Positions 4,903-10,858 of a stretch of 10,858 nucleotides of DNA are shown in pieces. This stretch comes from JAPLMW01 sp964619675 (GTDB lineage Bacteria; Planctomycetota; Phycisphaerae; Sedimentisphaerales; UBA12454): assembly GCA_964619675.1 (NCBI GenBank), contig CAZUEO010000046.1, positions 1-10,858 on the forward strand, given 5' to 3'. Numbering within the stretch: position 1 is the stretch's first letter; every line of letters begins with the position of its first letter. Under the pieces are notes generated by a model. That model ran no database searches and had not been told where the DNA came from. It saw only the letters and a program-made list of their open reading frames with translations. The position numbers were made by a program, and so were the translations under genes.

Positions 4903-6636
4903 ATGGCCATTAGAAACTGCGAAAATTGCGAACAATTAATCGGAAGACTTGAAGAATCTTTTGTTTATCAAGGGCATGTTGTTTGCAAAAAGTGCAAAAA
5001 TATTATAGATAAAGAAGTTGCATACCTGCCATCTTCAGAACAAAAAAGTTTGAATGAGATTCCTGAAGCTATAGAAAGAAATCCAAGCCCCAAAATAAGT
5101 TACATTCGAAAACACTGGCGTGGCGAACTTTTACTATCCGTATCATTTTGGATTAATGTTTTTTTGCTTAATATTGTCATCTGGTTGTTGGATGCTTTGC
5201 TTGCAAATAATGGAATAATTGAAAACCCAGTAATTCTTGCTCGTGCAGCAATCATTTTTGGCGCCTTTGTTTTTCTTATTGTTTACCCTTGGCAAATTAT
5301 AGGTTTATGGCGTTCCTGTAAACGTCACATAGAAATATATGGCAAATATTTTTGGGCACGTACCGCTCAAGTACTTGTCGTTCTGGGGATTATTGCAACA
5401 TTAGGTAGTCTAGATTCGTACTGGCCAATTTATAAAGGCTGTTTCCGTATGGCTTTTGTCAAAGATAATGACTTTGGAAACTGCACACTCACATTAGAGA
5501 AAAACAACACCCTCATTCACTTGCAGGGCGGGTTAAATTTGGGCGTATCAAAAGAAGTTTCCAAGATTCTAAAACGGAATCCTGGAATCGAAGGCATTAT
5601 ATTGGATAGTATTGGAGGGAGAATTTATGAAGGTCGCAAACTAGCTAAACTAATATCTGCTTATGGTCTCGACACATATTCTCTCAAAGGTTGTTATTCA
5701 GCAGCTGCAGTTGCTTTCATCGCAGGGGAAAGGCGATTTTTAGGAATGGGGGCCAATTTGGCTTATCATCAATATAAAGCGGGGCATGAAGGTCTTGATT
5801 CTTTTGTAGATATGAAAGAAGAACAAGCGAAGGATTTGCTTATTTTCCGGCGGCAAGGAATCAAATCTGAATTTTTAGATAAACTGTTTAATGCATCCTC
5901 TGATGACTTTTGGTATCCAACAGTTGATGAAATGCTGGATGCTGGTGTCATTCATGGGGTTGTTAATCCATCTGATTTATTGCCCATAGAATACGGTTCC
6001 ACTCCAAAAGAAATGGACGAAGCATTCTTAGAAATTGAGGAAGAGTTACTCAATATTCCCGTCTACAAAACCATCAAGCAATACGAACCTGATACTTATA
6101 ACAAAATTAAGATGGAATTTGACAAACAAATCAAAAAAGGTGCTACTATGGTTGAGTTGCAACAGTCAGGGGCAAATATTATAGAATCGCTGGCTTTTGC
6201 TGCTTTATCACGAACAAGCAACGAGGCATCTATACAGTTTTTTCAAGTGTTCACTGATGCTCTTAAGAAACTTAAGGAGATAAACCCACTTCTTGGTTTG
6301 AAAGCACTTCACCCTGAACAATATGGGCCTGTTTCTTTTCTTGAATATTTCTCTGATGACGAGACAAATCTCATGTTAGAAGCAATGAATAAAGTCATCG
6401 TTGATGCCTATGAAAAGAATAACCCTAGTGTAGATACAGAGGCTGCCGAACTCCTAATGGAGGAGTTAGTTCCCAAACTTGGAGAGTACGCCGATTATCT
6501 GGAATTAGAAGGCTTACAAAACACGGACGATTATAGCCGACATTGTGATGCCATAATTAAGCTCAATGGGCTAATCTTAGCGGAAGATAAAATTACAGCT
6601 GGAAATCTTTTGCGTTATATGTTCAGTCAAGAGTAG
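4903..6636 (+). CDS. zinc-ribbon, three-helix membrane protein with ClpP/SppA-like serine protease domain
   Basis: A 577-aa multidomain protein. Residues 6-31 form a C-x2-C-x18-C-x2-C zinc ribbon, followed by a polar linker. Membrane helices lie at about 77-100, 112-136 and 153-170, with a strongly basic loop between the second and third. Residues about 195-355 look like a ClpP/crotonase-fold domain close to the COG3904 type: ILDSIGGRIYEG (233-244), GCYSAAAVAFIAG (263-275, nucleophile S266), NLAYHQ (285-290, H289) and a candidate acid at D334/D335 before WYPTVDEMLDAGVI. The spacing S266-H289-D335 parallels the E. coli ClpP triad S97-H122-D171. The C-terminal 360-577 is helical and unrecognised. 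The basic pattern predicts ribbon inside, protease outside. An in-frame stop at 4891 limits the start to 4903. The ribosome site is weak (GAAG). Confidence 0.82.
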   Translation: MAIRNCENCEQLIGRLEESFVYQGHVVCKKCKNIIDKEVAYLPSSEQKSLNEIPEAIERNPSPKISYIRKHWRGELLLSVSFWINVFLLNIVIWLLDALLANNGIIENPVILARAAIIFGAFVFLIVYPWQIIGLWRSCKRHIEIYGKYFWARTAQVLVVLGIIATLGSLDSYWPIYKGCFRMAFVKDNDFGNCTLTLEKNNTLIHLQGGLNLGVSKEVSKILKRNPGIEGIILDSIGGRIYEGRKLAKLISAYGLDTYSLKGCYSAAAVAFIAGERRFLGMGANLAYHQYKAGHEGLDSFVDMKEEQAKDLLIFRRQGIKSEFLDKLFNASSDDFWYPTVDEMLDAGVIHGVVNPSDLLPIEYGSTPKEMDEAFLEIEEELLNIPVYKTIKQYEPDTYNKIKMEFDKQIKKGATMVELQQSGANIIESLAFAALSRTSNEASIQFFQVFTDALKKLKEINPLLGLKALHPEQYGPVSFLEYFSDDETNLMLEAMNKVIVDAYEKNNPSVDTEAAELLMEELVPKLGEYADYLELEGLQNTDDYSRHCDAIIKLNGLILAEDKITAGNLLRYMFSQE

Positions 6637-6758
6637 TACACTTGTTCTTTGAAGTATTATGGTTTCAAATAAAATTTGAGAATGGCGATACCAAGATTAT
6701 GATAAACTCCAATGAACCTTTTAATTTATAACTAGGTAATAATAAGGAGAACTGTAAC

Positions 6759-7373
6759 ATGACAATACAGAACTGTCACAATTGTGGGCAAATCATAGGG
6801 AATCTCCAAGAACCTTTCTCTTTTCAAGGCAATGTTGTTTGTAAAGCATGCAAAATTTTATTGGAGGGCGAATCTCAGACGATAGGAATCATCAATAGTA
6901 AAACCGAAACTGAAATTCCAATTGCGGAAATACTGCCTCAAGATGGTGCTGATACCGAACATGAGTCCGCAGCTGACCTCATACAACAGGACGAGCAGGA
7001 AAAGAACTATGGAGGAATACATCGCACTGGATATTTCTTTGGCATACTTGGGGTTGCAGTTATCAATGGCATTTTCGATGCCGCCGGACAAAGTGAATCT
7101 GGCATAGCATCTCTCGGACTAATAATAACCTTCTTGGTCTCGTTTGTTCTGGTTGTGAATCGTCTGCGCAACATCGGGATGAGTGGCTGGTGGTCATTGC
7201 TTATACTCGTGCCGGTCGCAAACCTTTTCGTCGGGATTAAATGTACCATATGTCCAGAAGGATATCAAGACACTAAAAAACTCGATACTGCTGGCAAAAT
7301 AATTGCTGGCATATTCATTGGACTTGTCGTACTTATCGTTGTAAGTGTAGTTATCGGAGCACTTAGTTCTTGA
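6759..7373 (+). CDS. zinc-ribbon protein fused to DUF805-like membrane domain
   Basis: A 204-aa protein whose N-terminus (C6, C9, C28, C31, with IIGNLQEPF between) repeats the zinc ribbon of the two upstream genes with identical spacing. An acidic, low-complexity linker spans 40-85. Four hydrophobic segments follow at about 91-107, 115-133, 143-160 and 179-200. NRLRNIGMSGWWSLLILVP (134-152) matches the hallmark of DUF805 inner-membrane proteins, whose biochemical role is not established. It is followed by CPEGYQDTKKLDTAGK (165-180). AAGGAG lies 8 nt before the ATG. It is 122 nt after the protease gene, same strand, with no clear promoter in between, so it is probably the third gene of one operon. 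No terminator is obvious after the stop. Confidence 0.8.
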   Translation: MTIQNCHNCGQIIGNLQEPFSFQGNVVCKACKILLEGESQTIGIINSKTETEIPIAEILPQDGADTEHESAADLIQQDEQEKNYGGIHRTGYFFGILGVAVINGIFDAAGQSESGIASLGLIITFLVSFVLVVNRLRNIGMSGWWSLLILVPVANLFVGIKCTICPEGYQDTKKLDTAGKIIAGIFIGLVVLIVVSVVIGALSS

Positions 7374-7644
7374 GAAGGTGGCAAACAGAAGCAAAGGGAG
7401 AGAATGTCCAACCTGTGCCCGTAGATATAGAAAAACAAAGATATAGACGAACTGGCAGGTGAGCACTTCGCGGGACAGGCAAACAAGAATAATAAATTGG
7501 TGCCGGATAAGATATATGATTAATTTTGGAATTACAGAACCCCGATGAAGTGGTCGCCGAAGCGGAGAACAGTGGACAGGTGAACAGGTCGCCAAGGGCG
7601 AGAAAATAGAGAATCGAAAATAGAATAGATTCCTCACTCTGTTC

Positions 7645-7665
7645 GGAACGGCTTCGCCGGATTCC
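7645..7665. repeat. stable hairpin GGAACGGC-TTC-GCCG(GA)TTCC
   Basis: Four plus four base pairs around a TTC loop with a two-base bulge. It is preceded by an A-rich run (AATAGAGAATCGAAAATAG), repeating the A-run plus GC-hairpin layout seen at 3634, 3764 and 4173. Confidence 0.5.
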
Positions 7666-7695
7666 TCCGCACGGGTCGGAATGACCCCTGCAAGG

Positions 7696-7710
7696 TCCGC
7701 CTGAGGCGGA
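7696..7710. repeat. hairpin TCCGCC-TGA-GGCGGA
   Basis: Perfect 6-bp stem followed by TAAATTTTTA. It could act as an intrinsic terminator of plus-strand transcription from the zinc-ribbon operon, although it lies 320 nt past the last stop. It belongs to the CCGCC/GGCGG hairpin class found at 3634 and 4173. Confidence 0.45.
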
Positions 7711-7730
7711 TAAATTTTTAATCAGTTGAC

Positions 7731-7756
7731 ATTAGTATAATGGCAGGATAAAATTG
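7731..7756 (+). repeat. 26-bp perfect direct repeat, copy 1, with TATAAT
   Basis: Identical to 8228-8253. It begins ATTAGTATAATGGCAGG and contains a consensus -10 box TATAAT (7736-7741) about 70 nt upstream of the HIRAN start. No good -35 lies at 16-18 bp, so promoter function is possible but unproven. Confidence 0.85.
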
Positions 7757-7809
7757 TGGAAAGTGTGATGTAAATTGTTATGTTTGATACATAGTAAGGA
7801 GATTTCAAC

Positions 7810-8223
7810 GTGGGGTTGTTTTCATGGGTTTTCGGTGAGGAAAAGAAAACGAAATTAATTGCCAATTTGCCTGGACCCGGAACATATTCTCTAGATATCG
7901 TTGGGGAGTCCAAATATCAAGCTGTACTATCGGCCATTTGTGGTGGGTGCACCGAGGATGGTCATGAAAAATTGGTAGAAGCAACCCTGATTCATGAAGA
8001 TGACAATCCATACGATAACAAAGCGATCAGAGTTGATATACGAGGAAAAACTGTAGGCTATTTAAGTCGGGAGAATGCAAGGCAGTATCGTGAGAAATTA
8101 AGAGAAGCGGGCTATCCCTGCATGATAGCAACATGTTCTGCCATGATAGTTGGGGGTTGGGACAGAGGTGATGGGGATAAGGGGTATTTTGGAGTAAAGT
8201 TAGATATACCAACAGATGATTAA
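7810..8223 (+). CDS. stand-alone HIRAN-domain protein
   Basis: A 137-aa protein starting at GTG with AAGGAG 8 nt upstream. Residues about 26-115 match the HIRAN domain: YSLDIVGESKYQ (26-37), LVEATLIHEDDNPYDNKAIRV (55-75) with the family's characteristic DNPYD-x-AI core, and GKTVGYLSRENA (79-90). HIRAN domains bind DNA ends; in the eukaryotic helicase HLTF they recognise 3' ends at stalled forks. In bacteria they occur alone or fused to nucleases and helicases. Here it is alone, with a 25-residue N-terminal tail (MGLFSWVFGEEKK) common in small stand-alone members. A perfect 26-bp repeat brackets the gene, and a GIY-YIG nuclease follows on the same strand. A DNA-repair or mobile-element accessory role is inferred. 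Confidence 0.85.
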   Translation: MGLFSWVFGEEKKTKLIANLPGPGTYSLDIVGESKYQAVLSAICGGCTEDGHEKLVEATLIHEDDNPYDNKAIRVDIRGKTVGYLSRENARQYREKLREAGYPCMIATCSAMIVGGWDRGDGDKGYFGVKLDIPTDD

Positions 8224-8227
8224 TGAT

Positions 8228-8253
8228 ATTAGTATAATGGCAGGATAAAATTG
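8228..8253 (+). repeat. 26-bp perfect direct repeat, copy 2, with TATAAT
   Basis: Exact copy of 7731-7756, starting 5 bp after the HIRAN stop codon; TATAAT is at 8233-8238. It lies upstream of the GIY-YIG gene. The unit from copy 1 to copy 2 is 497 bp and holds only the HIRAN gene. Confidence 0.85.
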
Positions 8254-8290
8254 GCAAATTTAAGCAGATGGAAAGTTTTAGATTTAACTA

Positions 8291-8362
8291 TTGATTCCCA
8301 CTCCCTGTCCCCCGACTACTCGAGGGCAAGCTTTTGCAGGGATAAACTATGGCGGGAATCAA
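8291..8362. repeat. 72-bp REP-like palindrome upstream of GIY-YIG gene
   Basis: TTGATTCCC (8291-8299) and GGGAATCAA (8354-8362) are perfect 9-bp inverted ends. Inside them, TCCCTG (8302-8307) pairs with CAGGGA (8337-8342), and CCCCCGA pairs with TCGAGGG (one mismatch) around CTAC. The whole folds into one long interrupted hairpin. It ends 11 bp before the GIY-YIG start. GATTCC...GGAATC ends are typical of dispersed bacterial palindromic elements. Confidence 0.7.
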
Positions 8363-8373
8363 AATATAAAAAT

Positions 8374-8673
8374 ATGATGCGATATTATTTATATATTCTA
8401 TCAAATAAAAGGAACGGCGATATTTATGTCGGCACCACAAGCGATTTGATTGGCAGAGTCGGCGAACATAAGAGTAATATTTTCGGCGGTTTTACAAAGA
8501 ATACCGGCATTCATAATCTTGTATATTACGAGGAATATAATAGTCTCCAGGAGGCAATAACGAGAGAAAGACAGATTAAAAGATGGAAAAGGCAATGGAA
8601 GATTAATTTGATTGAAAAGCTCAATCCTGAATGGAAAGATTTATACGAAGGGTTGCTCCAAAAGAATAAATAA
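8374..8673 (+). CDS. small GIY-YIG nuclease-family protein
   Basis: A 99-aa single-domain GIY-YIG protein of the UPF0213/YhbQ-like group. From the chosen start it shows YYLYIL (the GIY segment, residues 4-9), DIYVGTT (YIG segment, 16-22), RVGEHK (28-33, catalytic Arg), LVYYEEY (49-55, metal-binding Glu region), and the usual tail AITRERQIKRWKRQWKI...LNPEWKDLY. All expected catalytic residues remain, so it is probably active; substrates of this group are not well defined. The frame stays open upstream to a TTG at 8251, but that extension merely translates the palindrome, so I start at MMRYYLY (8374). No clear ribosome site precedes it. The neighbouring HIRAN gene and palindrome suggest accessory or mobile DNA. 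Confidence 0.88.
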   Translation: MMRYYLYILSNKRNGDIYVGTTSDLIGRVGEHKSNIFGGFTKNTGIHNLVYYEEYNSLQEAITRERQIKRWKRQWKINLIEKLNPEWKDLYEGLLQKNK

Positions 8674-8677
8674 ACTC

Positions 8678-8706
8678 TTGATTATAAAACAATTACCGAT
8701 TATTGT
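8678..8706 (+). promoter_or_regulatory. weak candidate promoter for the GH43 gene
   Basis: TTGATT (8678-8683) and TATTGT (8701-8706) are 17 bp apart, each matching 4 of 6 consensus positions. The -10 overlaps a small inverted repeat TATTGT..ACAATA. It lies between the GIY-YIG stop and the GH43 start, where a promoter is expected, but the match is modest. Confidence 0.25.
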
Positions 8707-8777
8707 AGAGCAACAATACAGGTAAAATATTTGGAAATACAGGCGGTATCAGTTACCCCGAGAAAGGCATTATTGAA

Positions 8778-10853
8778 ATGCTGAATTACGCACAAAAGAT
8801 TAGATTTTTTATTATTGCTATCCTCCTTATTTTTACGACGGAGGCTATCGGGTGGGTCGCGGATAGCGGCAATGGAACATTTACGAATCCGCTGTTCTAT
8901 GAGGAATTTTCAGACCCGGATATGATACGGGTCGGCGACGATTACTACCTTACCGGCACAACGATGCACAGTATGCCGGGACTGCCGGTTCTGCATTCGA
9001 GAGATATGGTTAACTGGGAGTTTGTCTGTTATGCGTTCGAGCGGCTGGACCTTGGTCCGGAATTTCGGCTCCAAGAGGGGCGAGAAATCTACGGCAAGGG
9101 GATATGGGCGCCGTGTTTTCGCTATCACGATGGGACATACTATATTTTCAGCAATATCAACGGGAAAACAACGCAGATGTTTCGTGCCAAAAACCCCGCA
9201 GGCCCATGGACGCGCACCGCGATGAAACGTTCGTTTCATGACCTGTCGGTCCTGTTCGACGATGACGGCAAAGTTTACGTTGTCTGGGGATATCAGGAAA
9301 TTCATTTCGCCCAGCTCAATGATGAGCTTACGGATGTAGTTGCCGGCAGCGAACGAATTATTATTAAAAAAGATGCGGGGATGGGTGAAGGGTCTCATTT
9401 TTACAAAATCAACGGCAAGTACATAATTACAAGCGCCTGCTGGGACGGGCGTATGCGGATGGCATGTGCGCGGAGCGATAAGCCGCAAGGGCCTTATGAA
9501 GTAAATCCTGCAATCAGCATAGATGAAGATTTTGGATTAGCTGAAGGTTATCGGCTTAAAGGTCTTGGTCGCCAGTCACCGCCTTTTAATGTGATTTTGC
9601 CGAATACGAATGACGGCGGGCGGATGTCAATGCATCAGGGTGGTATAATCGATACGAAGAGGGGCCAGTGGTGGGGTTTTTCAATGATGGATTATAATGC
9701 GCTTGGTCGGTTGACCTGTCTTTCACCGATTACCTGGAAGGACGGCTGGCCATATTTTGGCCTGCCGGGCAATCTCAAACGCACGCCGCGGACGTGGGTC
9801 AAGCCTGATACCGGTCAGGCCTGCAAGGTGCGAGCGCCTTATAGACGCAATGACGATTTTGCCGGCGATAAACTCGAGCCCATCTGGCAATGGAATCATC
9901 TGCCTGATGACAGCAAATGGTCATTGTCAGAGCGCCCCGGCTTTCTTCGGCTGCACTCATTGCCTTCGGCAGATTTATGGTTAGCGCGCAATACGCTGAC
10001 ACAGCGAGCAATTGGGCCGATATCAGCACCTACAGTTATTCTGGATGCAGGCGGGATGCAGGTCGGAGACGTTGCAGGGCTGGCGCTGATGAATTTTCCA
10101 TACGCATGGATAGGTGTTAGTCGTAAGGCCGACGGCTTGAGCATTGAACAGTTCGACCAGCTTACCGGAAAGACATCAAGCATTCCCTTTAAAGGGGTGC
10201 GGATATGGCTTCGGGCTTATTGTAATTTTCTTACGGGAAAGGCGAGGTTCAGCTACAGCATTGACGGGAAAAAATTTGGGCCTTTCGGCGCTAAATTTAC
10301 GATGATTTTTCAGCTCAAGACGTTTCAGGGAATTCGTTATTCACTGTTTCATTATAATACAGCAGGTGCTGGCGGCGGCTGGGCGGATTTTGATGACTTT
10401 ATCGTGCACAGAGTCTATACTCAGGGATTGATGAAACCGATTCCTTTTGGTCAGACGATTACGCTGTCAACTTTCAGCGGCGAATCTGTCCTGGCGGCAG
10501 AAGACGGTGTTTTAACTGCTGTTTCAGCGGAAGAGCCGTTAGTCGAAAGCTCGGCGAGTCAATTCAAAGTTATTGACCGCGGCTTAGGGCGCGCCGGCCT
10601 GCAGTGTGGCGATGAATTTGTTTCTGTAACGGCGCCGGGCGGTGAGGGACAAGTTACATTGAAAGCAGGGCAGCCCACTGACGCTGAAACCTTTCAATGG
10701 ACGGAGAATGTCTATGGCGACCTGATGCTGCTTTCGCTTGTTACTGACCGTTATCTCAGGATTAATCCGCAGGACCGTGCGATAACCGCCGATAGTCCCG
10801 GCCCCAAGCCCGATAGAAAAGATGGGTCATGTCTAATCTGGCAAATCAAATAA
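8778..10853 (+). CDS. secreted GH43 glycoside hydrolase with fascin-like C-terminal domain
   Basis: A 691-aa exported enzyme. Residues 1-24 form a signal peptide (basic start, hydrophobic FFIIAILLIF). A five-bladed beta-propeller GH43 domain spans about 34-330: FSDPDMIRVGDDYYLTGTTM (44-63) with general base D46, HDLSVLFDDDGKVYVVWG (154-171) with pKa-setting D155, and GMGEGSHFYKINGKY (201-215) with general acid E204. The LPVLHSRDMVNW wording resembles the beta-xylosidase/alpha-arabinofuranosidase subfamilies. Residues about 355-548 look like the beta-sandwich that follows the catalytic domain in many GH43 enzymes (FAGDKLEPIWQWNH start). Residues about 556-691 have beta-trefoil, fascin-like features (ITLSTFSGESVLAAEDG, TDRYLRI). 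It probably removes xylose or arabinose from plant or algal polysaccharide outside the cytoplasm. AAAGG lies about 10 nt before the ATG. Exact substrate is unknown. Confidence 0.93.
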   Translation: MLNYAQKIRFFIIAILLIFTTEAIGWVADSGNGTFTNPLFYEEFSDPDMIRVGDDYYLTGTTMHSMPGLPVLHSRDMVNWEFVCYAFERLDLGPEFRLQEGREIYGKGIWAPCFRYHDGTYYIFSNINGKTTQMFRAKNPAGPWTRTAMKRSFHDLSVLFDDDGKVYVVWGYQEIHFAQLNDELTDVVAGSERIIIKKDAGMGEGSHFYKINGKYIITSACWDGRMRMACARSDKPQGPYEVNPAISIDEDFGLAEGYRLKGLGRQSPPFNVILPNTNDGGRMSMHQGGIIDTKRGQWWGFSMMDYNALGRLTCLSPITWKDGWPYFGLPGNLKRTPRTWVKPDTGQACKVRAPYRRNDDFAGDKLEPIWQWNHLPDDSKWSLSERPGFLRLHSLPSADLWLARNTLTQRAIGPISAPTVILDAGGMQVGDVAGLALMNFPYAWIGVSRKADGLSIEQFDQLTGKTSSIPFKGVRIWLRAYCNFLTGKARFSYSIDGKKFGPFGAKFTMIFQLKTFQGIRYSLFHYNTAGAGGGWADFDDFIVHRVYTQGLMKPIPFGQTITLSTFSGESVLAAEDGVLTAVSAEEPLVESSASQFKVIDRGLGRAGLQCGDEFVSVTAPGGEGQVTLKAGQPTDAETFQWTENVYGDLMLLSLVTDRYLRINPQDRAITADSPGPKPDRKDGSCLIWQIK

Positions 10854-10858
10854 ATAAA

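Larger units (their letters stand above)
7374..7809. other. gene-free spacer with decayed repeats
   Basis: No coding potential is visible. The spacer includes the ACCCCGATGAAG-type repeat at 7539-7558 shared with 3841, wording of the GATTCCTCACTC..CGGAATGACC kind (7629-7685) that resembles dispersed palindromic elements, two GC hairpins and the first copy of a 26-bp direct repeat. It follows the zinc-ribbon genes and precedes the HIRAN gene. Confidence 0.6.

Noticed and set aside
7726..7741. TTGACA followed by TATAAT upstream of the HIRAN gene as a complete promoter
   Set aside because: The two boxes are only 4 bp apart, far too close for sigma70. TATAAT may still serve as a -10 with a poor -35.
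8251..8373. TTG-initiated 41-residue N-terminal extension of the GIY-YIG protein
   Set aside because: It reads through the 26-bp repeat and the palindrome. Family members start just before the YYLYIL motif, so 8374 is preferred, although an AGGA lies near the TTG.
8910..9488. 192-aa open frame on the minus strand
   Set aside because: Shadow of the GH43 gene, whose plus-strand frame has signal peptide and catalytic motifs.

Overview
The window suggests an uncultured or anaerobic Planctomycetota bacterium, most plausibly Phycisphaerae/Sedimentisphaerales-like. That assignment is an inference from gene style: a PilT/GspE-type ATPase pair, a secreted GH43 with a fascin-like C-terminus, zinc-ribbon membrane proteins, and long repeat-filled spacers. 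No marker gene is present.

Layout. Positions 1-2433 (minus strand) hold a two-gene motor-ATPase operon. It has an intact PilT-like ATPase and, joined by a TAATG stop/start overlap, a membrane-anchored GspE/PilB-like protein that runs off the left edge and has lost the key Walker residues. A near-consensus sigma70 promoter (2536-2565) and an 8-bp leader hairpin precede pilT. Positions 2566-4534 are about 2 kb without a credible gene. They are packed with short tandem repeats, GC hairpins, two ~110-bp imperfect palindromes and a pair of 30-bp hairpin units with compensatory changes.

Positions 4535-7373 (plus strand) hold three consecutive genes whose products share the same C-x2-C-x18-C-x2-C zinc-ribbon module. 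It is attached in turn to two membrane helices, to three helices plus a ClpP/SppA-like serine protease domain, and to a DUF805-like membrane domain. This is the best candidate here for an undescribed system. The topologies predicted by the positive-inside rule place the ribbon in the cytoplasm each time, with the protease domain outside the membrane. After another repeat-rich spacer (7374-7809) come a stand-alone HIRAN protein, bracketed by a perfect 26-bp direct repeat carrying TATAAT, and a small GIY-YIG nuclease preceded by a 72-bp REP-like palindrome. Both look like accessory genes.

Positions 8778-10853 encode a secreted GH43 glycoside hydrolase with its three catalytic acids intact. No functional link between the three gene blocks (motor ATPases, zinc-ribbon trio, glycoside hydrolase) is visible. 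The 4.3-8.7 kb stretch looks like an accessory island between more ordinary genes.
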